Source: Alteromonas sp. BL110
GTDB taxonomy: Bacteria; Pseudomonadota; Gammaproteobacteria; Enterobacterales; Alteromonadaceae
DNA: 64,000 nt
Direction: 5' to 3'
Assembly (NCBI RefSeq): GCF_003443615.1
Contig: NZ_CP031967.1
Coordinates: 4,278,001-4,342,000, forward strand
Below the pieces are notes generated by a model. It worked only from the letters and a program-made list of their open reading frames with translations. It did not search any database and was not told the origin of the DNA. A program made the translations under genes and the position numbers. Below are positions 56,475 to 64,000 of this stretch, in pieces (positions within the stretch are counted from its first letter, which is position 1; each line of letters begins with the position of its first letter).

Positions 56475-57467
56475 ATGGAGTCTATGGAGTTTCCTGAAAT
56501 AGATGAAGTATATAAGCTTCTAAGTGAAAAACTTGAAAGCTGGGTGGAAGGTGCAATCACCTTATTACCTAACATCGTCGTGGCGTTTGTCATCGCAATT
56601 GTTTTTGGTCTTATCGCCAAAATGATTGGAAACGTCGCAGGCAAACTAATGCGACGAACCTTCGAGTCGCGTCAAATAGCCGGCCTCCTTACTTCTATTA
56701 TCAAAGCCCTAGTTCTCGTCGCTGGTATATTTATTGCCCTTGATTTTGTCGGTCTTAAAGGCACGGTTACATCGCTTCTTGCTGGTGCGGGTATCGTTGG
56801 TCTAGCCATTGGTTTTGCATTCCAAGACATGACCGAAAATTTTATTGCCGGTGTTGCAATGGGGATCAGAAAACCTTTCGATATTGGCGATGTGATTGAA
56901 GCTGAGGGCGTTTTTGGTAACGTTAAAGAAATAAACCTACGCAATACCCTCGTGGAAACTTTCTATGGCCAACTTGAAGTTATTCCAAACAAGATCCTTT
57001 TTCGCAATATTTTGACCAACTACTCTTATCTAGGCTACCGAAGAATAGAGGTTCCGGTTGGCATTTCTTACGCTGACGATATAGAAAAAGCTGCTCAGGT
57101 TATTACCGAAGCGATGAATGATAAAGACTACGTTATTAAAAAAGACGAGACCGCTGTTTATGCAGAGTCTTTCGGTGATTCAAGTATTAATTTATTGCTG
57201 TGGTTTTGGATCCGCTACCCCGGTGACCCAGGATTCATGGTAGTGCGACATGACGCTATCAATACAGTAAAAACCGTGCTTGAAGATAACGACATTCTGA
57301 TCCCATTCCCTATCAGAACATTAGATTTTAATGCGAAAGGTGGTGACAAGCTCAACGCCATGCTGAAGCAGCGCGATGAGCGAGGTTCGTCTAGCAATGA
57401 TTCTTCGTCACAAACTAAAGGTGACGAAAAAGCGGCTGATAATTCAGGTCATGCCGACGATGAGTAA
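56475..57467 (+). CDS. Small-conductance mechanosensitive channel (MscS family)
   Basis: 330 residues. Three N-terminal membrane segments lead to the pore-lining TM3, with the hallmark GAGIVGLAIGFAFQDMTENFIAGV and then RKPFDIGDVIE at the start of the beta domain. It gates on membrane tension to release osmolytes in hypo-osmotic shock. The tail after about 300 is charged and Ser-rich. A longer frame begins at 56451 (GTG); ATG at 56475 or 56484 is preferred. The small lipoprotein gene begins 17 bp after its stop. Confidence 0.93.
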   Translation: MESMEFPEIDEVYKLLSEKLESWVEGAITLLPNIVVAFVIAIVFGLIAKMIGNVAGKLMRRTFESRQIAGLLTSIIKALVLVAGIFIALDFVGLKGTVTSLLAGAGIVGLAIGFAFQDMTENFIAGVAMGIRKPFDIGDVIEAEGVFGNVKEINLRNTLVETFYGQLEVIPNKILFRNILTNYSYLGYRRIEVPVGISYADDIEKAAQVITEAMNDKDYVIKKDETAVYAESFGDSSINLLLWFWIRYPGDPGFMVVRHDAINTVKTVLEDNDILIPFPIRTLDFNAKGGDKLNAMLKQRDERGSSSNDSSSQTKGDEKAADNSGHADDE

Positions 57468-57484
57468 ACCCAAAGGAGAAACAA

Positions 57485-57649
57485 ATGGAAATGTTAAATT
57501 CAACTACACGTAAACATACGTTTTTAGCACTGATTTTTGCAGCGAGTATCGGAAGCTTAGGCGGTTGCGCTACTATCGAAGGCGCAGGTGAAGATATTCA
57601 AAGCGCGGGCGAAGCTGTCGAAGAAGGTGCACAAGAAGCGTCTAATTAA
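57485..57649 (+). CDS. Entericidin A/B-like small lipoprotein
   Basis: 54 residues, easily missed because of its size. The hydrophobic signal (FLALIFAASIGSLGG) ends in GGC, a lipobox-like site with Cys28. The mature part, CATIEGAGEDIQSAGEAVEEGA, matches the EcnA/EcnB family repeat pattern (GAGEDI, AGEAVE). In E. coli these small lipoproteins form a toxin-antidote pair linked to osmotic and stationary-phase lysis; single homologues are widespread and their function is unsettled. AAAGGAG precedes the ATG. It sits in one transcription unit with MscS, which fits an osmotic or envelope stress role. Confidence 0.85.
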   Translation: MEMLNSTTRKHTFLALIFAASIGSLGGCATIEGAGEDIQSAGEAVEEGAQEASN

Positions 57650-57671
57650 ACGACTTTCACGCAATTTAACT

Positions 57672-57705
57672 AGGTCAGATGGGGCATTCCTTATCTGACC
57701 TTTTT
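57672..57705 (+). terminator. Terminator after the MscS-lipoprotein unit
   Basis: AGGTCAGAT (57672-57680) and ATCTGACCT (57693-57701) pair perfectly over 9 bp around a 12-nt loop, followed by TTTT. Confidence 0.93.
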
Positions 57706-57813
57706 CGTGATTAACTACGGTTATCTAACTGAACGTCCCCTAATTAAAAGCCAACTTCTTTAAACTAACGCTTCAGGGCATCAGGTTTCGACAAATTAAA
57801 CGCCATAGCTTAG

Positions 57814-58269
57814 TTACTTCTGCGGCTTCATAACGGCTAACATCAAAAAACTGCCAATGAGCGCTGGGTTCCCGCTCGACTTCAAAATACAGCTAGCTTC
57901 TACTTTATAGAGCTTACCTTGGGGCTTGTCGGTTACATCGACAAGTTTAAATTGATATTTTAGCGCGTCATTGCATTTGACGGGTTCAAGGAATCGAAGT
58001 TTATCGATGCCATAGTTTATCATGGAGGCTATTTTTTCACTGGAAGCAAGTACCTCGCCAAAGGCTTTGGGCATAAGGCTAGCGCTTAAGAAACCGTGCG
58101 CAATTGTTGTTTTAAACGGACTCTCTTTTTCACAGCGGGCCGTGTCTAGATGAATCCACTGGTGATCCCCTGTGGCATCGGCGAATTGATTAATCATATC
58201 TTGAGTTACAGTTAAAAAATCTGCTTGTTCAAGTACTTCTCCAAGCGATAAATCTAAAAGCGTCTTCAT
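57814..58269 (-). CDS. MaoC-like hotdog hydratase
   Basis: 151 residues of the MaoC/NodN hotdog fold. The catalytic elements are visible: FADATGDHQWIHLD (Asp and His) and the later IAHGFLSASLM. Members hydrate enoyl-CoA, giving (R)-3-hydroxyacyl-CoA for polyhydroxyalkanoate or related pathways. The ATG at 58269 was chosen over a TTG at 58281. It is divergent from a LysR regulator gene that may control it. Confidence 0.85.
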   Translation of the reverse strand: MKTLLDLSLGEVLEQADFLTVTQDMINQFADATGDHQWIHLDTARCEKESPFKTTIAHGFLSASLMPKAFGEVLASSEKIASMINYGIDKLRFLEPVKCNDALKYQFKLVDVTDKPQGKLYKVEASCILKSSGNPALIGSFLMLAVMKPQK

Positions 58270-58498
58270 ATCTAAGTCCAATCTTCATTAATTTACGACG
58301 AAACTACTATTATTCAGTTGAATGTTTCAATTAACTTTTAATAATAGGTATTTATAAATATTCTTGTTACACTAACGTAAATTATTCGTAGATGCTATGT
58401 AGCAACAGTCTCTATAGTTGCTTTATTTTCGCTGTAAAGACAACAGCGGCTCTTCATCTTTTGGCTGTTTTAGGGCACTCGCCCTCAAAGGACTAGTT

Positions 58499-59401
58499 AT
58501 GAATCTCAATAGAATTGATTTGAACCTGTTTGCCGTATTCGACGCTATTTATACGGCAGGTAGTTTAACCAAGGCTGCTGACGTCTTGTGTATCACTCAA
58601 CCAGCGGTTAGTAATTCACTAGCAAGATTAAGAGAAATGTTAAACGACCCACTCTTTGTGCGGACAGGCCACAGTATGACGCCGACGCCCGTTGCACAAA
58701 ACATTATCGTGCCAGCTCGACAGGCGCTCGCTTTGTTGCGTAAAAGCGTCCAAGAAAGTCACACGTTTGACCCACTCACTGCCGAGAAGTCTTTTAACTT
58801 TGCCAGCCGAGATTTATTAGAAGCTAGTATCATGCCTCGCCTAGTGTCTCGTTTACAGAATTTAGCGCCTAATATTGCCTTAACGAATTATGAGATCCCT
58901 CGCAGCCAAGTAGTATCAGCAATGGCGGCAGGCACGCTAGATTTCTTCGCCGATGCATCTACGTTTACTGACCCACATCTTTGTAAAGAGAAAATAGCGC
59001 AAGACCGATTTGTGGTACTCGCTCGCAAAAACCATCCAGCTCTTAAAAACGGCTTAGATTTAGACACTTTTTTGCGATTAGGACATATCAACGTATCCCA
59101 GCGTAAATCAGGAGCTGGTCCAATTGATGTGGCGCTAGACAAAATGGGGAAAAGAAGAAAAGAAGTCATGCGAGGTCAACACTTTTTAACCGTGCCTAGT
59201 ACCATAGTAAAAACTGATTTAATCGCCTGCTTACCGTTTCATTTGGCGAAGCACTATGATTTAGCTATTTACGAACTTCCTTTTGACCTGCCACCGGTAG
59301 AATACTACTTGTATTGGCATGTCAGTGCAGATCACGACTATGCACACATGTGGATGCGCGAACAAATTATGGAAGTCGCAAGCAACTTTAAGCCTCAATA
59401 A
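58499..59401 (+). CDS. LysR family transcriptional regulator
   Basis: 300 residues. N-terminal winged helix (DLNLFAVFDAIYTAGSLTKAADVLCITQPAVSNSLARLRE, split here by function: helix-turn-helix at about 18-40), then a periplasmic-binding-like effector domain. The frame extends to 58418, but the ATG at 58499 follows AAAGGA and begins at the standard MNLNRIDLNLF. The effector is unknown. It is divergent from the MaoC gene across 229 bp and convergent with ydiJ. Confidence 0.92.
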   Translation: MNLNRIDLNLFAVFDAIYTAGSLTKAADVLCITQPAVSNSLARLREMLNDPLFVRTGHSMTPTPVAQNIIVPARQALALLRKSVQESHTFDPLTAEKSFNFASRDLLEASIMPRLVSRLQNLAPNIALTNYEIPRSQVVSAMAAGTLDFFADASTFTDPHLCKEKIAQDRFVVLARKNHPALKNGLDLDTFLRLGHINVSQRKSGAGPIDVALDKMGKRRKEVMRGQHFLTVPSTIVKTDLIACLPFHLAKHYDLAIYELPFDLPPVEYYLYWHVSADHDYAHMWMREQIMEVASNFKPQ

Positions 59402-59422
59402 ATGTAAACATTTGTGACATGC

Positions 59423-59463
59423 AAAAAACGCCCTGCTGACTGAGGTGTCCGCGAGGCGTTTTG
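59423..59463. terminator. Terminator between the LysR gene and ydiJ
   Basis: AAAACGCC (59425-59432) and GGCGTTTT (59455-59462) form the outer stem of a hairpin in the 65-bp gap between the convergent genes; T- and A-rich flanks let it work in both directions. Confidence 0.75.
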
Positions 59464-59466
59464 TTG

Positions 59467-62400
59467 TTAGATTAATTCGTTTACCACTTCTATAGGATGT
59501 CGTGGCTTTCTTCCTTCAAAACGCGCTACTTGGCTGCGGCAGGAAAATCCAGTCACAAGCACTTCATTATGTGTTTCATTTTGCGCGCGAGCGAAAACAG
59601 GAGCCCAACTTAGCGTATAAAGTGCTTTAGAGCTTTCTAAATGTGATACTTCATGACCATAAGTTCCTGCCATACCACAGCAGCCAACAGGCTTGTGAAT
59701 AAGGTTCACACTTAGATGCTTAAATATGCGTTGCCAACGCGCTGTCGTATCCGGCATGGCGGTCTTTTCGCTACAGTGCGCAAGCAAAGAGAAATTCTTA
59801 TCACAATTCTGACTACCAGTATTATCTGCGTTTAAACTTTTTGGCAACGCTTCATCTAACCATTCATCAATGGTATGAACGAAAAAATTTCCGCGCTTAT
59901 CTTTTAAAAATTTTTGGTATTCGTCGCGATAGCACAACACTAATGATGCGTCGGCTCCAATCATAGTAATACCTAGCTCATGTATTTTATTTAGCCGTTT
60001 CGCCGTACCTAATGCTTGTTTTTCAAACTTGCCTAGAAAGCCCTTCACGTGGGCGGGCTTACCGTTTGGGGTAAAGGGCACAAGTAATGGCTTAAGGCCC
60101 ATTTTACGAACGACCTTTATTAGGCTCTCTACACTTTTTGCGTCATAAAAACTGGTAAAAGGATCTTGTACTACAGCAACGTATTTTTTCCGCTCACTTT
60201 TATCTAGGCGTTCTAGTTGTTCGATATCTCCTGTATCTACAATCGACTTTACTCTGTCAACGAGCGTGGGGAAGGACAACAGCGGTGTATCTACATACCC
60301 CACTTTCTTCTTTAAAAACCAAGTCACCCACTTTTGTTGAAGTAGCCTGTTATGGAGTCTAGGCACTTTAGCACTCAAAGGCGCTAGCGTTTCTACATTT
60401 GCCACCAGCAAATCTTTTAGCGGCCGCAAATAACGCTGGTAGTAAATAGATAAAAAGATGGATTTGAAGTGAGGAACATCAATGTTTACAGGGCACTGAT
60501 GAGTGCAAGACTTACACGATAAACAACCGTCCATCACGGCTTTTACTTCATGAGAAAAATCAGCTTCTCTATTCAATACCGTATTTTTAAAACGAAAGAA
60601 AAAGTTAGTTTTAAACTGCTTGTAGGATAATCCATCACCATCCTTTTCGTCTATTAGCCTGCTTAACGATAGCAGTCGAACCCATTCCCTTAACATACTC
60701 GCCCTGCCCTTTGGCGTATGACGGCGGTCTGACGTTACTTTGCTCGAAGGACACATGGGGGACGCCGGTTCGTAATTAAAGCAAAGACCATTTCCGTTGC
60801 ACTCGAAAGCTGGCGCAAGGTCGCGTTTAACAGCTACAGGAATAATCCTCTCGACACTCGCCCTTTTGAGCGCTTTAACTGAGACTAACTTATCGTTACT
60901 GCCCAACGGCGTACAAATTTTCCCAGGGTTCATTTGGTTATAAGGATCGAACGCCGCTTTTATTTTGCGCATTTCGGTAAACAGAGTTTCACCGAAAAAT
61001 TCGGGACCATACTCGCTACGAAAGCCTTTGCCGTGCTCCCCCCACATTAAACCGCCATATTTAGCTACAAGCTTTACCACCTTATCCGAAAGATTATGCA
61101 TAAGCCGCTCTTGCTCGGGGTCGGCTAAATCAAGGGCAGGTCTAACATGCAGAACCCCAGCATCTACGTGTCCAAACATGCCATAGTTAAGATTGTGACT
61201 GTCGAGCAATTCGCGAAACTCAGTAATAAAATCAGCTAAACGCTCGGGGGGAACAGCGGTATCTTCAGCAAAAGCGATAGGTTTTTTATCCCCCATTACC
61301 TTACCTAATAAACCCACTGCCTTTTTTCGCATAGCGTAAATACGTTGAATATCAGCTTTGTCATAAGTAATTCTGTAGCCTGAAATATTCCCTTCACCAT
61401 GTTTTATCGCATCTTCAATAGCGGCTTCAAGGCAGGCAATGTGGCCTTTCATTTCCTCTATCGAACTGGCGTTATATTCAACTAGATTTAGACCTTGTAG
61501 CGCTTCGTCGGGAACGTCGGTGATTAAGTGTTGTATGTCGTGCCAAACTATGTCCGTTTTGGCAAAGTTAAGTACTGTACTATCAATCGTTTCCACACTC
61601 GTCGCGTTGGCCTCAACCAATTGCGGAGCATGCCTTAGGGCGGCATCGAATGAACGATAGGAAATATTTATCAGTGCCTTAACCGGCAATATTTTATCTA
61701 GTGTTAATACGGCTTCAGTGACAAACGCCAAAGACCCTTCAGCGCCTGTAATCAACCTCCCAATATCGATGTGGTGACTATCGTATACGTGCGCTAAGTC
61801 ATACCCTGTTAAAAACCGATTTAGCTTTGGAAAAGTACTATCCACCTCGTCCTTATAATTTACGCAGGTATCTATAGCTTGTTTGTAGATAGCACCTTCA
61901 GCAGTATTTTCATTGGCTTTACGCTTTGCCATTTCCGTGGGTATTTTTGCGGTTTTAATGACATCACCGTTAACTAACACTGCCTTAAGTGCAATAACGT
62001 GATCGCTTGTCTTACCATAAACAAGCGACCCCTGCCCCGATGCATCAGTACTTATCATTCCGCCTAATGTAGCTCGGTTGCTAGTAGACAGGTCTGGTGA
62101 AAAAAACAAGCCATGGGGACGTAAAACATCGTTAAGGGAATCCTTAATAATCCCTGTTTGTACTCTCACCCAACCTTCTTCCACATTTAGCTCAATCACT
62201 TTATTGAGATAACGACGAATATCTACCACGATACCATCGGTGAGGCTTTGTCCGTTGGTACCTGTACCTCCACCCCGAGGAGCAAACGACACGTCAGGGT
62301 ACTTAGCCCCTAGTCGTCCAATAAGCTGACAGTCTTGGTTACTTCTAGGGTAAATTACGGCTTGAGGGAGCTTATAATAAACGGAATTGTCAGTAGCTTG

Positions 62401-62523
62401 CGCTACGCGGGCACCGTAGCTAGTTTCAATATCACCGGTAAACTCGCTCGCCCGCAGTTTTTCAATGAATGCGCGGTACTGAATGGCTAAATTTGAATCA
62501 GATTTTATGGCGGGGAGAGTCAC
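59467..62523 (-). CDS. ydiJ: FAD-linked D-2-hydroxyglutarate dehydrogenase, YdiJ
   Basis: 1018 residues, exactly the length of E. coli YdiJ. The enzyme oxidises D-2-hydroxyglutarate to 2-oxoglutarate. The N-terminal FAD domain (PCMH type) has PRGGGTGTNGQSLTDG and RATLGGMISTDASGQGS; the oxidase C-terminal domain has FGHVDAGVLHVRP and LMWGEHGKGFRSE; the C-terminal third carries CLSCKSCTHQCPVNIDVP for a [4Fe-4S] cluster and a heterodisulfide-reductase-like GCCGMAGTYG. Start codon GTG. It is divergent from the CobW-family gene; the Zur box between them is nearer to the latter gene's promoter, though effects on ydiJ cannot be excluded. Confidence 0.93.
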   Translation of the reverse strand: MTLPAIKSDSNLAIQYRAFIEKLRASEFTGDIETSYGARVAQATDNSVYYKLPQAVIYPRSNQDCQLIGRLGAKYPDVSFAPRGGGTGTNGQSLTDGIVVDIRRYLNKVIELNVEEGWVRVQTGIIKDSLNDVLRPHGLFFSPDLSTSNRATLGGMISTDASGQGSLVYGKTSDHVIALKAVLVNGDVIKTAKIPTEMAKRKANENTAEGAIYKQAIDTCVNYKDEVDSTFPKLNRFLTGYDLAHVYDSHHIDIGRLITGAEGSLAFVTEAVLTLDKILPVKALINISYRSFDAALRHAPQLVEANATSVETIDSTVLNFAKTDIVWHDIQHLITDVPDEALQGLNLVEYNASSIEEMKGHIACLEAAIEDAIKHGEGNISGYRITYDKADIQRIYAMRKKAVGLLGKVMGDKKPIAFAEDTAVPPERLADFITEFRELLDSHNLNYGMFGHVDAGVLHVRPALDLADPEQERLMHNLSDKVVKLVAKYGGLMWGEHGKGFRSEYGPEFFGETLFTEMRKIKAAFDPYNQMNPGKICTPLGSNDKLVSVKALKRASVERIIPVAVKRDLAPAFECNGNGLCFNYEPASPMCPSSKVTSDRRHTPKGRASMLREWVRLLSLSRLIDEKDGDGLSYKQFKTNFFFRFKNTVLNREADFSHEVKAVMDGCLSCKSCTHQCPVNIDVPHFKSIFLSIYYQRYLRPLKDLLVANVETLAPLSAKVPRLHNRLLQQKWVTWFLKKKVGYVDTPLLSFPTLVDRVKSIVDTGDIEQLERLDKSERKKYVAVVQDPFTSFYDAKSVESLIKVVRKMGLKPLLVPFTPNGKPAHVKGFLGKFEKQALGTAKRLNKIHELGITMIGADASLVLCYRDEYQKFLKDKRGNFFVHTIDEWLDEALPKSLNADNTGSQNCDKNFSLLAHCSEKTAMPDTTARWQRIFKHLSVNLIHKPVGCCGMAGTYGHEVSHLESSKALYTLSWAPVFARAQNETHNEVLVTGFSCRSQVARFEGRKPRHPIEVVNELI

Positions 62524-62596
62524 TACCTTAATTTCCTTGTTAAGACGGATGAATAAATGTTGAGATAACTAGTAAAACTGGGCATGCTTGGCCCTC

Positions 62597-62631
62597 AAAT
62601 GTTATATTATAACATATCTGGTTTGTATTAT
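62597..62631 (+). promoter_or_regulatory. Zur box and promoter of the CobW-family gene
   Basis: ATGTTATA-T-TATAACAT (62599-62615) is a perfect inverted repeat around one base, matching the known gammaproteobacterial Zur operator (GTTATA..TATAAC core). A -10-like TATTAT lies at 62626-62631 just downstream, so Zur binding would block transcription of the rightward gene under zinc sufficiency. Confidence 0.85.
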
Positions 62632-62708
62632 GGGGCTAAGCCTATTGGTGTGATAGCCTATAGTTCTACATATCAACAACTCGTCGCATAGTGAGAGCAA
62701 CTATAAAT

Positions 62709-63728
62709 ATGATTAAAGCAGTACCTACTAACATCATTACGGGCTTTCTAGGTGTGGGAAAAACATCCGCTCTACTACACTTTTTAAAGCAAAAACCTTC
62801 AAACGAGCGTTGGGCCATTCTAATAAACGAGTTCGGCGAGATAGGTATTGATGGTGCGCTTGTACAAGGTATGCAAACTGGAAAGTCTACTTCCGCTTTT
62901 GAAAATGCGCAGAAAGTATTTATAAAAGAGGTGCCAGGCGGCTGTATGTGCTGCGCCGCAGGCTTACCTATGCAAATAGCATTAAATCAATTGCTCGCCC
63001 AGTCTAAACCCGACCGTTTACTGATTGAACCCACTGGGTTAGGACACCCTGTAGAAGTTATGCAAACCTTAAGCGCTGAACACTATCAAGACGTGCTGGA
63101 TATTCAGCGTACTATCACGTTAGTTGATGCAAGAAAGCTAACCGACCCTCGCTATACCAGGCATGCTACGTTTAATCAGCAAATTGATATTGCCGATGTA
63201 ATTGTAGGAAATAAATGCGATCTTTACGGGCAAAATGAAGAAGAAAACTTAACGCACTATGCCGTAAATAGAGGCAAGCAGAACACACCTATAGTACTTT
63301 GCGAACATGGTGAAATACCGTTTGCTGTATTACAGGGAAAATCGGATGCGCTTTTAGAGATGAATGCACATGCCCACCATCACCACAATAGCGAGCCTAC
63401 ACTTTCAATTAACGAACGACCTTTTCCCGATTCAGGCTTTTTAAAAATCGAAAATGAAGGGGAAGGTTTTAAAACTGTGGGATGGCGCTACTCCCCCTCC
63501 ATAGAATTCGATAGAAATGCGCTATTAACCTGGATAAATAAGCTAGAAGTAGAACGCTTAAAAGCGGTAATGATCACAAGCACAGGCATATTTAGCTACA
63601 ACCTTGCAGACGGCGACTTAGTTGAAAGTGAGCTAAGTGAATGTGCTGAAAGTAAAATTGAAATTATTGCTGCTAACGTTAATACCGATTGGGATGATGA
63701 ATTAGCCGCCTGTGTTCATATCGGATAA
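62709..63728 (+). CDS. COG0523 (CobW family) zinc-type metal chaperone GTPase
   Basis: 339 residues. Walker A GFLGVGKTS (12-20), the metal-binding CMCC motif (79-82) in PGGCMCCAAG, LIEPTGLGHP, the guanine specificity NKCD and a His-rich AHAHHHHN stretch before the C-terminal CobW domain. COG0523 proteins deliver metal ions; those under Zur control act in zinc limitation (ZigA/ZNG1-type). The ATG at 62709 is chosen over the GTG at 62691. The Zur box about 90-110 bp upstream strongly supports a zinc role. Confidence 0.92.
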   Translation: MIKAVPTNIITGFLGVGKTSALLHFLKQKPSNERWAILINEFGEIGIDGALVQGMQTGKSTSAFENAQKVFIKEVPGGCMCCAAGLPMQIALNQLLAQSKPDRLLIEPTGLGHPVEVMQTLSAEHYQDVLDIQRTITLVDARKLTDPRYTRHATFNQQIDIADVIVGNKCDLYGQNEEENLTHYAVNRGKQNTPIVLCEHGEIPFAVLQGKSDALLEMNAHAHHHHNSEPTLSINERPFPDSGFLKIENEGEGFKTVGWRYSPSIEFDRNALLTWINKLEVERLKAVMITSTGIFSYNLADGDLVESELSECAESKIEIIAANVNTDWDDELAACVHIG

Positions 63729-63750
63729 TCACGCACTCCACAGACGTGAC

Positions 63751-64000
63751 TTAAGGCCTTGCATATTTTATCTCTCCGTTCACCAATGTATAGTATGTTT
63801 CGCCATACAGGGTTTTGTTGATAAAGGGCGAGTTTTGTGACTTGGAAGCAAAAAATGAAGGCGTTACTGTAAACGGCGTATTTAAATCAAATAGCGCCAA
63901 GTCTGCGTTTGCGCCTTCTTTAATTCGTCCGCATTTAATATTAAATATCGCACCAGCTTGCTTACTCATAAGATCAATAGCAGTATTTAAATTAAGCTTT
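63751..64000 (-). CDS. Dihydroorotase-like amidohydrolase, C-terminal part (cut by the window edge)
   Basis: Only the last 82 or so codons are inside the window; the frame is still open at the right edge. The end matches the dihydroorotase/amidohydrolase C-terminus: GRIKEGANADLALFDLNTPFTV, SKSQNSPFINKTLYGETYYTLVNGEIKY, of the type I (AllB/PyrC) form rather than the short E. coli PyrC type. Type I-like dihydroorotase paralogues are known partners of COG0523 genes in zinc-limitation regulons of other bacteria. It is convergent with the Zur-controlled gene, so co-regulation must be tested from the sequence beyond the edge. Confidence 0.75.
   Translation of the reverse strand, partial: KLNLNTAIDLMSKQAGAIFNIKCGRIKEGANADLALFDLNTPFTVTPSFFASKSQNSPFINKTLYGETYYTLVNGEIKYARP

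Overview
The window is chromosomal DNA of a marine gammaproteobacterium, most probably Alteromonas or a close relative in Alteromonadaceae. I infer this from the familiar protein sequences (YgiQ, RluF, AhpC/AhpF, the rimP-nusA-infB-rbfA-truB-rpsO block), two large TonB-dependent receptors, a nuclease with a GlyGly-CTERM tail, and many PAS/MHYT/GGDEF/HD-GYP signalling proteins. I see no insertion sequence, prophage or CRISPR array. The DNA looks like stable core and near-core chromosome.

Layout. 0-3.4 kb: a GAF-GGDEF diguanylate cyclase, an ExoD-like membrane protein and a secreted DNA/RNA nuclease. 3.4-14.1 kb: one long minus-strand gene train, read from right to left: TonB receptor, a membrane VTT domain fused to a flavin disulfide oxidoreductase, a DUF547 protein, an ABC importer resembling E. 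coli YnjB/YnjC/YnjD, a YnjF-like CDP-alcohol phosphatidyltransferase, and a fatty acid hydroxylase family protein. This is the best candidate for an undescribed system: a complete outer-to-inner membrane import route tied to a redox enzyme and to lipid headgroup chemistry. 14.3-22.5 kb: DoxX, EVE, YgiQ radical SAM protein, S41 protease with a coupled lipoprotein, SMP-30/strictosidine synthase-like protein, COQ7-like di-iron protein and a small zinc ribbon. 22.5-24.7 kb: a PepSY membrane protein pair behind a strong Fur box. 24.9-27.2 kb: ahpC-ahpF.

27.5-40.9 kb: DUF2252, ExeM/NucH-type nuclease, a TPR protein with a degenerate receiver domain, a 2OG-Fe(II) oxygenase, a GNAT-nitrilase fusion, an anchored coiled-coil protein, RluF and an MHYT-PAS-GGDEF protein. 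41.0-47.8 kb: the translation and transcription operon rimP-nusA-infB-rbfA-truB-rpsO on the minus strand. It is preceded by a strong promoter, a structured leader of about 160 nt and an intrinsic terminator, which suggests attenuation. pnp does not follow rpsO. 47.8-52.1 kb: a hybrid MHYT histidine kinase and an HD-GYP response regulator, a likely two-component c-di-GMP degrading pair.

52.3-52.7 kb: three identical initiator tRNA-fMet genes behind a promoter with a GC-rich discriminator. 52.9-64 kb: pterin carbinolamine dehydratase, a 901-residue TonB receptor with a GntR/FadR-type palindrome upstream, MscS channel with a small entericidin-like lipoprotein, MaoC hydratase divergent from a LysR regulator, D-2-hydroxyglutarate dehydrogenase YdiJ, and a COG0523 (CobW family) metal chaperone behind a near-perfect Zur box. 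The right edge cuts through a dihydroorotase-like gene.
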